Assembly: GCF_000632225.1 (NCBI RefSeq)
Contig: NZ_JFYV01000055.1
Span: 94,688-158,687, forward strand
From: Sphingomonas sp. RIT328
GTDB lineage: Bacteria > Pseudomonadota > Alphaproteobacteria > Sphingomonadales > Sphingomonadaceae
Direction: 5' to 3'
DNA: 64,000 nt
Of the stretch, positions 54,439 to 64,000 are shown piece by piece. The notes below the pieces were generated by a model. The model ran no database searches. It was not told the DNA's origin and was given only the letters and a program-made list of their open reading frames with translations. The translations under genes were made by a program, and so were the position numbers. Numbering within the stretch: position 1 is the stretch's first letter; each line of letters starts with the position of its first letter.

Positions 54439-54921
54439 CTAGCCGCGGTCGCGCATGATGCGCCCGGCTTCGCGCTTCCATTCGCGCTCCTTGATCGCGG
54501 CGCGCTTGTCGTGATCCTTGCGCCCCTTGGCGAGCGCGAGTTCGACCTTGGCGCGCCCGCGGCCGTTGAAATAGACGCTCAGCGGCACGAGCGTCATCCC
54601 CTCGCGCGCGACCGCGCCGTGCAGCTTGTTGATCTCGCGTTCGTGGAGCAGCAATTTGCGCGGCCGTTTCGCTTCATGGTTGAAACGGTTGCCGTGGCTG
54701 AACTCGGGCACGTTGGCGTTGACCAGCCAGACCGATCCGTCGCGCACCTCGGCATAGCTTTCGGCGATGCTGCCCTCGCCGAAGCGCAGGCTCTTCACCT
54801 CGGTGCCGGTGAGCGCGATCCCCGCCTCGTAGACGGTGTCGATACTATATTCGAACCGCGCCTTGCGGTTCTCGGCGACGATCTTCTTCTTGTCGAAGGT
54901 GGCGGGTTTGGGACGCGACAT
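54439..54921 (-). CDS. smpB: SsrA-binding protein SmpB
   Basis: 160-aa tmRNA partner for rescuing stalled ribosomes. It shows the start KKIVAENRKARFEY, the GTEVKSLR motif with EGSIAESYAEV, the RPRKLLLHEREI block, and a basic C-terminal tail (KGRKDHDKRAAIKEREWKREAGRI) that enters the decoding centre. Between dapA and the DUF2062 gene, as in many alphaproteobacteria. Confidence 0.97.
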   Translation of the reverse strand: MSRPKPATFDKKKIVAENRKARFEYSIDTVYEAGIALTGTEVKSLRFGEGSIAESYAEVRDGSVWLVNANVPEFSHGNRFNHEAKRPRKLLLHEREINKLHGAVAREGMTLVPLSVYFNGRGRAKVELALAKGRKDHDKRAAIKEREWKREAGRIMRDRG

Positions 54922-54991
54922 TATCGCGCGATGTAGGAGCAGTTAGCGGCAAGGGGAAGCGGGCGCGCGACGATTGCGCGCGCCCCTGCCC

Positions 54992-55879
54992 TCAGCCGAC
55001 CAGCCCGGCATGCGCCAGCGCCGCATCGACCGCGGCGCGCGACGCCTCCGACGGCCAGGTCATCGGCAGGCGCAGGCCATCGGGGAAGCCCGGCCGCACC
55101 CGCGTCATCGCATATTTGACCGGGCCCGGCGACGCGTCCGTGAACAGCGCGTCGTGCAGTGGATAGAGCCGATCCTGCAAGGCGAGGGCCGCGGCATAAT
55201 CACCCCGCTGGCACGCCGCCTGGAAGTCGGCGCACAGCCGCGGCGCGACATTGGCGGTGACGGAGATGCAGCCTGTGCCCCCCATCGCGTTGAACGCCAG
55301 CGCCATATCGTCGTTGCCGGAGAGCTGGACGAAATCGGGGCCGCAACCGGCGCGGTGCGCGGAGACGCGGGCGATCGCGCCACTCGCATCCTTGACCGCG
55401 ACGAACACCTCCGGAAAGCGGGTGACCAGCCGGATCAGCGTCGCCGGCTGGATATCGGTGACGGTGCGGCCGGGGACGTTGTAGAGCACGATCGGCAGCG
55501 TCGCCTGTTCGGCGAGCCGCGCGAAATGCTGGAAGATCCCCTCCTGGCTCGGCCGGTTGTAATAGGGCGGCACCATCAGCGCCGCATCGGCACCCGCTTC
55601 ACGTGCGCGCACGACATTGGCGGCGGCGACCTGCGTGTCGTTCGATCCGGCACCGGCGATCACCGGCACCCGGCCGGCCGCCTGATCGACGCAGATCGCG
55701 ACGATGGCGAAATGCTCGTCGGCGGTCAGCGTCGCGGCCTCGCCGGTGGTGCCGCACGGCACCAGCGCCGCCGACCCCTCGCCAATCTGCCACTCTATAA
55801 GACTACGGTAAGCTGCTTCGTCGAACGTGCCGTCGGCGGCGAAGGGCGTCACCAGCGCAGGGATGGAACCAGAGAACAT
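54992..55879 (-). CDS. dapA: 4-hydroxy-tetrahydrodipicolinate synthase
   Basis: 295-aa TIM-barrel aldolase condensing pyruvate with aspartate semialdehyde for lysine and DAP. GSIPALVTPF start; GTTGEAATL active-site loop with Thr-Thr; YNVPGRT Tyr; Schiff-base Lys in VAVKDASG. It starts 80 bp from the divergent transglycosylase gene. Confidence 0.96.
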   Translation of the reverse strand: MFSGSIPALVTPFAADGTFDEAAYRSLIEWQIGEGSAALVPCGTTGEAATLTADEHFAIVAICVDQAAGRVPVIAGAGSNDTQVAAANVVRAREAGADAALMVPPYYNRPSQEGIFQHFARLAEQATLPIVLYNVPGRTVTDIQPATLIRLVTRFPEVFVAVKDASGAIARVSAHRAGCGPDFVQLSGNDDMALAFNAMGGTGCISVTANVAPRLCADFQAACQRGDYAAALALQDRLYPLHDALFTDASPGPVKYAMTRVRPGFPDGLRLPMTWPSEASRAAVDAALAHAGLVG

Positions 55880-55958
55880 GGGACTTTTCGGGCTCCTGAT
55901 GCGGCGGACCGGGGTTTTCGTTCAGGACAGATACGGGTCCGCGCCCTATGATGTCCAC

Positions 55959-57995
55959 ATGCACCCAGCCAATCTGCCGCTTACGATCCTTCTTGCCGCT
56001 TTCGCCGGGGTGACCGGCGCGCCCGTACAACAGCAGCCGGCGACCGGCAATCCGACCACCGGCAGCCCGACCAGCGACGCGCTCGAACGCTATCGCACGC
56101 AGATGGCGAACATGTCGCCGCAGGCGCCGCGTACCCCCGCCGACGGCGCGATCGCCGCAGCCATCGCGCAGTGGAAGACGATCCAGCAGACCGACGCGCT
56201 GCCGTTCGACAGCTATGCCGGCTTCCTGATGGCGCATCCCGGCTGGCCGAGCCAGACCGCCAACCGCCGCGCCGCCGAGCGCCAGGCGGTCAACGCCTCG
56301 CCGACCAGCGTCATCGCTTTCTTCACCCGCTTCCCGCCGCAGTCGGCGACCGGCCTCGTCGCGCAGGCGCGCGCCTTGCAGGCGGTCGGCCGCGGCAGCG
56401 AGGCGCAGGTTGCGGCGCGCGCAGCGTGGCGCAAGGGCAGCCTGTCCGCCACCGACGAGGCGACGATCCTGTCGAGCTTCGCCGGCGCGCTGACCGCGGA
56501 CGATCACGACGCGCGGATGGACGCGCTGCTGTGGCAGAATGCGACCGGCGTCGCCGCCCGGCAGATCGCCTATACCAGCGCCGCGCGCCGCCCGGTGTTC
56601 GAGGCGCGGCTCGCCTTCCGCTCCAATGCCGCCAACGCCGCCGATCTGGCGATGCGGACGCAGGATCAGTTCGCCAGCGATCCCGGCTATATCGCTGATC
56701 GTGCGGTGTGGCTGCGCAACTCGGGCGCCTCGCCGACCGCGCGCGCCTGGCTGGCCCGGACGCGCGTGCTCACGTCCCCGCCGGGGGCGGTCGAACCCTG
56801 GTATGAGGTGCTGCTGACCAACGCCCGCGCCGCGGCGGCGGACGGCCAGTACCAGCTCGCCTATGACATCGCGCGGCAGGTCGACGATGCCTATCCCGCC
56901 GGCACCGACGTCTCGGCCAAGCCCTATGGCGAGCGCGACGATTATACGAGCCTCGTCTGGCTCGCCGGGCAGACCGCGATGAAGCAGCTGCGCCGCCCGG
57001 CGGATGCGATGGTGATGTTCGAACGCTATGGCCGCGGCAGCCAGGCGCCGCAGACGCGCGCCAAAGGCTTCTACTGGGCCGGCCGCGCCGCCGAGGCTGC
57101 CGGCAAGAGCGCGGAGGCGACTGCCTATTTCGCCGAGGCCGGCGCCTATCGCGACCAATTCTACGGGCAGCTCGCGCTCGAGCGCACCGGCAAGCCGCTG
57201 GTCGCGCCGCCCGCGATCGGCACGCCGGCGATCGCGCCCGAGGTCCGGCAGGCCTTCGCCAATCGTGAGACGGTGCGCGCCGCGCGGTTCCTCGGCCAGA
57301 TCGGCCAGTGGCAGGACCAGACCGCCTTCATCCGTCAGATCGCCGCCGACGCGACCAGTGCCAGTGACCACCTGCTCGCCGCCGAGCTCGCCACCCAGAT
57401 CGGTCGCCCCGATCTTGGCGTGCTGGTCGGGCGCAGTGCGATGCAGAACGGCCTCACCGATTATTCGGCGACCGGCTTCCCGACCGTCGCGGTGCCGGCG
57501 GGCTACGAGGACAATTGGACGCTGATCCACGCCATCGCGCGGCAGGAGAGCCAGTTCGACAAGACCGCGGTCAGCCATGCCGGCGCGCGCGGACTGATGC
57601 AGCTGATGCCCGCCACTGCGCGCGAACAATCGGGCAAGATCGGCATCGCCTACGACCCCGCCGCGCTGACCACCGACCCCAATCTGTCGATCATGCTGGG
57701 GTCGAGCTATTTCCAGCGGATCTTCAATATCTATGGCAGCTATCCGCTGGCCATTGCCGCCTATAACGCGGGCGGCGGCAACGTGAACAAATGGCTGCGC
57801 GCCAATGGCGACCCGCGCACCGGCGCGGTCGACATGGTCGATTGGATCGAAGCGATCCCCTATCAGGAGACGCGCAATTACGTGCAGCGCGTCATCGAGA
57901 ATGCGGTGGTCTACGATCTCATCAACCCGGCGCGCGCGAAGAGCCGCGGGCCGGCCAATGCCAGCTGGTATCTCGGCAAGGGCCGTCCGGGCTGA
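55959..57995 (+). CDS. Soluble lytic murein transglycosylase (Slt70-like)
   Basis: 678-aa exported enzyme. Signal peptide PLTILLAAFAGVTGA, then a long alpha-solenoid U-domain (helical repeats over residues 60-490), then the lysozyme-like domain with catalytic Glu in ARQESQFDKTAVSHAGARGL (E530), GLMQLMPATA and AYNAGGGNV. It cleaves peptidoglycan glycan strands to 1,6-anhydro-muropeptides, the substrates that an AmpG transporter would import. It ends 5 bp before greB. Confidence 0.93.
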   Translation: MHPANLPLTILLAAFAGVTGAPVQQQPATGNPTTGSPTSDALERYRTQMANMSPQAPRTPADGAIAAAIAQWKTIQQTDALPFDSYAGFLMAHPGWPSQTANRRAAERQAVNASPTSVIAFFTRFPPQSATGLVAQARALQAVGRGSEAQVAARAAWRKGSLSATDEATILSSFAGALTADDHDARMDALLWQNATGVAARQIAYTSAARRPVFEARLAFRSNAANAADLAMRTQDQFASDPGYIADRAVWLRNSGASPTARAWLARTRVLTSPPGAVEPWYEVLLTNARAAAADGQYQLAYDIARQVDDAYPAGTDVSAKPYGERDDYTSLVWLAGQTAMKQLRRPADAMVMFERYGRGSQAPQTRAKGFYWAGRAAEAAGKSAEATAYFAEAGAYRDQFYGQLALERTGKPLVAPPAIGTPAIAPEVRQAFANRETVRAARFLGQIGQWQDQTAFIRQIAADATSASDHLLAAELATQIGRPDLGVLVGRSAMQNGLTDYSATGFPTVAVPAGYEDNWTLIHAIARQESQFDKTAVSHAGARGLMQLMPATAREQSGKIGIAYDPAALTTDPNLSIMLGSSYFQRIFNIYGSYPLAIAAYNAGGGNVNKWLRANGDPRTGAVDMVDWIEAIPYQETRNYVQRVIENAVVYDLINPARAKSRGPANASWYLGKGRPG

Positions 57996-58000
57996 GCGGG

Positions 58001-58480
58001 ATGGAGCAACGGCCGAACTACATCACCCCGGCGGGCTATGCGGTGCTGCGCGCCGAATATGACCGATTGTTCGGCAGCGAACGGCCGGCGCTGGTCGAGA
58101 CGATCGCCTGGGCGGCGGGCAATGGCGACCGGTCCGAGAATGGCGACTATATCTACGGCCGCAAGCGGTTGCGCGAGATCGACCGCCGGCTCGGTTGGCT
58201 GGCGAAGCGGATGAAGGCGGCCAAGGTCGTCGATCCGGCCCGCGCCGAGGATCGCAGCCGCGTCTGGTTCGGCGCGACGGTGACGATCGCCGATGAGGAG
58301 GACAAGGAACGCGTCCTCACCCTGGTCGGTGACGACGAGGCGGAGGCCGGTGCCGGCCGCGTCGGCTGGAACGCGCCGATCGCACGCGCCCTGCGCGGCG
58401 CCACGGTCGGCGACCTGCGCCGCGTGCTGCTGCCGGCGGGCGAGAAGGAATATGAGGTCGTCGCCATCGCCTATCCGTGA
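58001..58480 (+). CDS. greB: Transcription elongation factor GreB
   Basis: 159-aa Gre factor that enters the RNA polymerase secondary channel and stimulates cleavage of backtracked RNA. N-terminal coiled coil with the acidic tip GNGDRSENGDYIYGRKR; C-terminal FKBP-like domain (VWFGATVTIADEEDKE...). The start MEQRPNYITPAGY is GreB-type. Closely follows the transglycosylase gene. Confidence 0.93.
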   Translation: MEQRPNYITPAGYAVLRAEYDRLFGSERPALVETIAWAAGNGDRSENGDYIYGRKRLREIDRRLGWLAKRMKAAKVVDPARAEDRSRVWFGATVTIADEEDKERVLTLVGDDEAEAGAGRVGWNAPIARALRGATVGDLRRVLLPAGEKEYEVVAIAYP

Positions 58481-58559
58481 CGAAGCAACGCCACGCACCG
58501 GACGGCGGCCGCTGCGCGCGCGACTGGCGAGGGCGCCAAGCCTCTGTTAGGCCGGGCGG

Positions 58560-59336
58560 ATGGCTGACGACAACACCCGCAACATCGCCCTGCTGATCGA
58601 TGCCGACAATGCCTCCTGGCATGCGATCGACCCGGTGCTGACCGTCCTCGCCGAGCTCGGCACGGTCAACATCCGCCGCGTCTACGGCAATTGGTCCAAG
58701 CCCGCGCTGAAGGGCTGGCGCGACATGACGGTCAAGCACGGCATCGAGCCGCAGCAGCAGTTCGACCTGACCAAGGGCAAGAACGCCACCGACATGAAGA
58801 TGACGATCGACGCGATGGACCTGCTGTTCCGCGGTCGCATCGGCGGCTTCGGCATCATGTCGTCGGACAGCGACTTCATGCCGCTGGCGATGCGCATCCG
58901 CCAGGACGGCATCCCCGTCTACGGCTTCGGCAACGCCAAGACGCCCGAGGCGTTCAAACAGGCGTGCACCCGCTTCATCGACGTCAACGCACTGGTCAGC
59001 GACGCCAAGGCCGAGGCGACCGCGACCCCCGCCAAGCCGGCGAGCGTCGACGTGCCGATCGGCGAATCGCTGCCGCCGTCGATCGCCGCGCCCAAGGCGA
59101 AGAAGCCGATCGACCCCGAGCTGATCGCCCTGCTGATCGACGCCTATCAGTCGGTGAAGCGCGACGAGAAGGGCTATGTCAGCCTGTCGGCGATGGGCCA
59201 GCTCGCCGGCAACCGGTCGAGCTTCGATGCGCGCAATTACGGCTACCAGCGCCTGTCCGACCTGATCCAGGCGGTGCCCAATTTCCAGACCGAACGCCGC
59301 GAGGACGGGCGGATCTTCGTCAAGCGGGTGCGGTAG
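58560..59336 (+). CDS. NYN-domain ribonuclease-like protein with C-terminal LOTUS domain
   Basis: 258-aa protein. The N-terminal NYN (PIN-like) domain has ALLIDADNAS, the GKNATDMKMTIDAMDLL acidic site and MSSDSDFMPLA, the metal-binding Asp set for RNA cleavage. After a Pro/Ala linker the C-terminal OST-HTH/LOTUS domain (LIALLIDAYQSVKRDEKGYV...RIFVKRVR) likely binds RNA. Such fusions are thought to act in RNA turnover; the target is unknown. Confidence 0.85.
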   Translation: MADDNTRNIALLIDADNASWHAIDPVLTVLAELGTVNIRRVYGNWSKPALKGWRDMTVKHGIEPQQQFDLTKGKNATDMKMTIDAMDLLFRGRIGGFGIMSSDSDFMPLAMRIRQDGIPVYGFGNAKTPEAFKQACTRFIDVNALVSDAKAEATATPAKPASVDVPIGESLPPSIAAPKAKKPIDPELIALLIDAYQSVKRDEKGYVSLSAMGQLAGNRSSFDARNYGYQRLSDLIQAVPNFQTERREDGRIFVKRVR

Positions 59337-59370
59337 CGGCCGCGCTTCGGATGCTCTATATTCGGGGTCG

Positions 59371-59943
59371 ATGGGACAGCTCGCGGCGCCTCCTCCGGTA
59401 CGTAAGCGCGTGCCGCTTCGTATAGCCGACGTCGATCTCTTATATCGGCGCGGGGCCTTCGATGATTATGGCCGGGTCGAGCTCATCGGGGGGGAGCTGA
59501 TCTACGTGAACGCGGAATATCGTCCGCACATGATGGCCAAGAGCGAGTGCGCCTATCGCCTCCGCCGGGCCCTCGAAGCGATAGGGTCGACGCTGTTCGT
59601 CGGCATCGAAGGGTCGGTTGCCGTATCGGATCACGACCTCCCCCGCCCGGACATCATCTTGACGTCGGATGCCTACGGGGATGGCCCGGTTCCCGGAGCG
59701 AGTGTGACACTCGTCGTCGAGATCGCCGATACGACCGTGCAGCTCGATCTCGGTCGCAAACAGCGGCTTTACGCCAAGGGTGGTATTCCCGAATATTGGG
59801 TATTCGACGTCACCGGAAAGACTGTCCATCAGATGGCAAAGCCTGCCGGCGCCAGTTACCGGACCAAAGCGCAATCAAACTTTGGCGACTCGCTGACCGC
59901 ATTGACCATCCCTCGCCTGACGATCGATACCACCGGCCTATAA
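59371..59943 (+). CDS. Uma2-family (DUF820) putative endonuclease
   Basis: 190-aa PD-(D/E)XK-fold protein of the Uma2 family: VELIGGELI, PRPDIIL with the catalytic Asp, and LVVEIADTTVQLDLGRKQRLYAKGGIPEYWVFD with the E-x-A/S and Lys. Family members are common in cyanobacteria and in mobile DNA; role unknown. Stand-alone, convergent with ettA. Confidence 0.85.
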   Translation: MGQLAAPPPVRKRVPLRIADVDLLYRRGAFDDYGRVELIGGELIYVNAEYRPHMMAKSECAYRLRRALEAIGSTLFVGIEGSVAVSDHDLPRPDIILTSDAYGDGPVPGASVTLVVEIADTTVQLDLGRKQRLYAKGGIPEYWVFDVTGKTVHQMAKPAGASYRTKAQSNFGDSLTALTIPRLTIDTTGL

Positions 59944-59980
59944 AAGATTGGGGCGGCCCGCCGAGCCGCCCCCTCCCGGA

Positions 59981-61660
<1,680 letters not shown>

Positions 61661-61817
61661 GTGCCGACGGCTCCTGATCGAAGGTACGGGAAATTCGTAG
61701 GTGGCATGTAGCGATCCGGCGACGCGCGTGCAAATGCCGCCGCGGTCCGCCGCTTGTGCTCGCCCGCGGCTTCGCCCACACCCGGGGCGCATTGATTGGA
61801 CAGGGGATATTCCACGA

Positions 61818-63215
61818 ATGACGCGCATCGCATTGGCCTTGCTGGCCCTCGCCTCCTCCACCGCGCTGTCGGCGCAGCGCCAGGCGCCGCCGACCCCCGC
61901 CCCGGTCGACGCCAAGGTCGCGGCGCTGCGCGATGCGGCGCTCAAGGACGACCTCGCCTATGACATCGTCGAGGGCCTGACCACCGAGGTCGGCCAGCGG
62001 CTCGCGGCGACCGAGGCCGAGGCGCGGGCGCGCAGCTGGGGCGTCGCGCGGCTCAAGGCGTTGGGCTTCAAGAACGTGCACGTTGAAACCTATCAGATGC
62101 CGGTGTGGCTGCGCGGCGAGGAGCGCGCCGAGGTGATCGCCCCCTTCCCGCAGCAGCTCAAGCTGGTCGCGCTCGGCAATTCGGGCGCCACCCCCGCCGC
62201 CGGCCTCACCGCGCCGGTGGTGGTGTTCCGTAGCTATGGCGAGTTCGCCAATGCCCCCGCCGAGGCGGTGCGCGGCCGCATCGTCTATGTCGGCAATGCG
62301 ATGCAGCCGACGCAGGACGGGTCGAGCTACGGCGCCTATGGCCCCGCGCGGTTCGTCGGCCCGGCCCTCGCCGCGAGCAAGGGCGCCGCGGCGATCGTCA
62401 TCAAGTCGATCGGCACCGATCACCACCGCAATCCGCACACCGGCGTCACCGATTTCCCCGCCGGCGTCGCGCCGATCCCGGCGGCGGCGCTGTCGGTCAG
62501 CGATGCCGAACTGCTCGAACGGATCGCCGACCGCGGCAAGCCGATCTCGCTGAAGCTCGTGCTGACGCCGCGCTTCGCCGGCACCGGCACCTCGGGCAAC
62601 GTCATCGCCGAAGTCCCCGGCAGCGATCCCAAGGCCGGCGTCGTGCTGGTCGGCGGGCATCTCGACAGCTGGGACCTCGGCACGGGCGCGATCGACGATG
62701 CCAGCGGCGTCGCGATCACCACCGCCGCCGCCAAGCGGCTGCTCGACGGACCGCGGCCGCGCCGCACGATCCGCGTCGTCTGGTTCGGCGCGGAGGAGCC
62801 GGGCGGCTATGGCGGCAAGGACTATGCCCGCGTCCATGGCGGCGAACGCCACGCCACCGCCGGTGAAAGCGATTTCGGCGCCGATCGCATCTGGCGGTTC
62901 GAGGTCAATCTGCCCGACAGCGCCAATCCGGTCGCCGATCGCCTGCAGACCGCGCTCGCGCCGCTCGGCATCGGCCGGGGGTCCGGCCTCGGCGGCGACG
63001 GCACCGACGTCGGTCCGACGCTCGCGCTCGGGGTCGCGGCGATCGACCTCAACCAGGACGGAAGCCGCTATTTCGACACGCATCACACGCCCGACGACAC
63101 GCTCGACCGGATCGATCCGGAGCAACTCCGCCAGAACGTCGCCGCCTGGACGACGATGCTCGCGGTGGTCGCCAACGCCCCCGAGGAAATCGGTCCGGTG
63201 ACGCCGCGACGCTGA
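61818..63215 (+). CDS. M28-family exported aminopeptidase
   Basis: 465-aa zinc peptidase. Signal peptide TRIALALLALASSTALSAQ; a PA-like inserted domain in the middle (APVVVFRSYGEFANAPAEAVRGRIVYVG); metal ligands His in GGHLDSWD (H281), Asp in GAIDDASGV, Glu-Glu in FGAEEPGGYG and His in DTHHTPDDTLD. Family members release N-terminal amino acids in the periplasm. Divergent from ettA. Confidence 0.9.
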   Translation: MTRIALALLALASSTALSAQRQAPPTPAPVDAKVAALRDAALKDDLAYDIVEGLTTEVGQRLAATEAEARARSWGVARLKALGFKNVHVETYQMPVWLRGEERAEVIAPFPQQLKLVALGNSGATPAAGLTAPVVVFRSYGEFANAPAEAVRGRIVYVGNAMQPTQDGSSYGAYGPARFVGPALAASKGAAAIVIKSIGTDHHRNPHTGVTDFPAGVAPIPAAALSVSDAELLERIADRGKPISLKLVLTPRFAGTGTSGNVIAEVPGSDPKAGVVLVGGHLDSWDLGTGAIDDASGVAITTAAAKRLLDGPRPRRTIRVVWFGAEEPGGYGGKDYARVHGGERHATAGESDFGADRIWRFEVNLPDSANPVADRLQTALAPLGIGRGSGLGGDGTDVGPTLALGVAAIDLNQDGSRYFDTHHTPDDTLDRIDPEQLRQNVAAWTTMLAVVANAPEEIGPVTPRR

Positions 63216-63351
63216 GTTGCTGATGCGGCGGAACCTTTCAGCCGGATGAATTTCCCGATTGACCGGGGGGAGTCGTGCGGTATTTGGGCTGTCTCGCGAC
63301 GGCGATCGGGCCGGCCGCGATTTTTGCTTTGCTTTGCTTGGGAGCAACCGA

Positions 63352-63615
63352 ATGAAGAAGATCGCTTTCGTTCTCGCTGCCGCCGGCCTGATGTCCGTCG
63401 CAGCCTGCCACAAGTCGCCTGAAGCGGCCGCCGTTGAGAACAACGGGGACATGCTCGCCGACAACATGGAAGCGCAGGCCGACAACATCGACGCGCTTGC
63501 CGACAACACCTCGAACGCCGCCGCTGCCGCCGCGCTCGAGAACGTTGCCGACAACACCAACGCCGCCGCGGACAACGTCCGTGACGCAGCCGAGGCCAAG
63601 GCCGACAACATGTAA
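63352..63615 (+). CDS. Small repeat lipoprotein
   Basis: 87-aa lipoprotein: signal peptide KKIAFVLAAAGLMSV with a lipobox-like VAAC, then a helical mature part made of (A)DN-containing repeats (NGDMLADNMEAQADNIDALADNT...ENVADNTNAAADNVRDAA). The regular spacing suggests a coiled coil, as in Lpp-type proteins, but with Asp/Asn in place of the usual hydrophobic heptads. GGGAG precedes the ATG. Followed by a terminator. Confidence 0.75.
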   Translation: MKKIAFVLAAAGLMSVAACHKSPEAAAVENNGDMLADNMEAQADNIDALADNTSNAAAAAALENVADNTNAAADNVRDAAEAKADNM

Positions 63616-63670
63616 TCGGCCGGCGTCGGCGATCTGCCGACGCCCCGATCATGCTGTCGCACGATCTCGA

Positions 63671-63700
63671 AGGGCGCTCCCGCAACGGGGCGCCCTTTTT
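63671..63700 (+). terminator. Intrinsic terminator after the repeat lipoprotein
   Basis: AGGGCG-CTCCC and CGGGG-CGCCCT arms form an interrupted hairpin with a GCAA loop, followed by TTTTT at 63696-63700. It separates the lipoprotein transcript from the tRNA. Confidence 0.85.
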
Positions 63701-63764
63701 GCTGCGCGCCGCGCCCGCGGCACTTTTGCTTTGCCGGCGGTTGCGCTAGCGCTGCGCAGCGGTG

Positions 63765-63840
63765 GGGCCTGTAGCTCAATGGTTAGAGCTGGCCGCTCAT
63801 AACGGCTAGGTTGCGGGTTCGAGTCCTGCCGGGCCCACCA
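63765..63840 (+). tRNA. tRNA with CAT anticodon (probably tRNA-Ile2; possibly elongator tRNA-Met)
   Basis: 76 nt including encoded CCA. Acceptor GGGCCTG pairs with CGGGCCC (one G-T); D arm AGCTC/GAGCT with an 8-nt loop; anticodon stem GGCCG/CGGCT with loop CTCATAA (anticodon 63798-63800); T arm with TTCGAGT. The 8-nt D loop and the CTCATAA-stem-TAGGT variable region look more like E. coli tRNA-Ile2 (lysidine-modified CAU) than elongator tRNA-Met; tilS-dependent identity cannot be proved here. Confidence 0.85.
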
Positions 63841-63865
63841 ATTTTCTCGCCCATACGCTCCATAC

Positions 63866-64000
63866 TGAGCTGCCCCCTTCTGAGTGGTCCATGGACTATG
63901 ACAGTCTGGATCAAAGAAGGGACAACGAATGCCTGCCAAGAAGCACAAGCCCGAGGAGATCATCGGCAAGCTGCGTGAGGTTGAGATCATGCTGGGCCAG
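63866..64000 (+). mobile_element. Left end of an IS3-family insertion sequence (runs off the window)
   Basis: TGAGCTGCCCCCTTCTGAG at 63866-63884 has the TGA...CCCCC form of IS3-family terminal repeats. A transposase gene starts 63 bp inside. The element begins 25 bp after the tRNA 3' end, leaving the tRNA intact. Confidence 0.75.
63929..64000 (+). CDS. IS3-family transposase OrfA, N-terminal part
   Basis: 24 residues visible: MPAKKHKPEEIIGKLREVEI then MLGQ, the helix-turn-helix start typical of IS3-family (IS407-like) OrfA proteins. OrfA and OrfB are normally joined by a -1 frameshift. The rest lies beyond the window. Confidence 0.8.
   Translation, partial: MPAKKHKPEEIIGKLREVEIMLGQ

Overview
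The window is a chromosomal segment of a GC-rich alphaproteobacterium, most likely a sphingomonad (Sphingomonas or a close relative). The evidence is the gene content and order (pyrF-trpF-trpB-trpA-accD-folC; mdh-sucD-sucA-sucB; cckA; paired M13 peptidases), the many GTG and TTG starts, frequent ATGA stop/start overlaps, and dispersed GC-rich palindromes between genes. All identifications come from reading the sequence; no database search was run.

Layout. 1-9003 (minus strand) is mostly central carbon metabolism: sucB (cut by the window edge), sucA, sucD, a small GIY-YIG protein, mdh, zapE, sdhB and a ClpP-like peptidase. Neither sucC nor sdhA/C/D is beside its partner. 9113-17442 holds an SDR oxidoreductase, a Tat-exported GH2 glycosidase, small membrane or exported proteins, a hexapeptide acyltransferase and a three-gene exported-protein/M48 peptidase operon. 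17646-27767 (plus) holds an endonuclease/exonuclease/phosphatase-fold gene joined to a patatin gene, then lapA-like, pyrF, trpFBA, accD and folC. 27954-37811 holds two transporters, a single-domain response regulator, a 23S pseudouridine synthase with a long basic tail, rsmD, UvrD/PcrA helicase and small envelope proteins. 37918-40369 (minus) is a tight operon of two different cysteine desulfurases and a ferredoxin. 43352-47155 holds a Thr/Ser dehydratase and a polyamine pair (ornithine decarboxylase-type enzyme plus a deoxyhypusine-synthase-like enzyme). 47188-55879 (minus) holds CckA, two M13 peptidases, a DUF2062 protein, SmpB and DapA. 55959-63615 holds a lytic transglycosylase, GreB, a NYN-LOTUS protein, a Uma2 protein, EttA, an M28 peptidase and a repeat lipoprotein. 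The window ends with a CAU-anticodon tRNA and the left end of an IS3-type insertion sequence.

The most unusual region is 40889-43330, an AT-richer island behind an alpha/beta hydrolase gene. It encodes a likely polymorphic toxin (317 aa) translationally coupled to a small acidic immunity-like protein. Beyond these lies a decayed 215-bp copy of the 3' end of the hydrolase gene, and then a second, divergent immunity-like gene with no toxin of its own. The arrangement reads as capture of an orphan immunity gene by recombination through the neighbouring housekeeping gene. A second notable candidate is an unannotated small RNA at 33598-33703, with C-rich (CCUCCCC-type) hairpin loops and a good intrinsic terminator.
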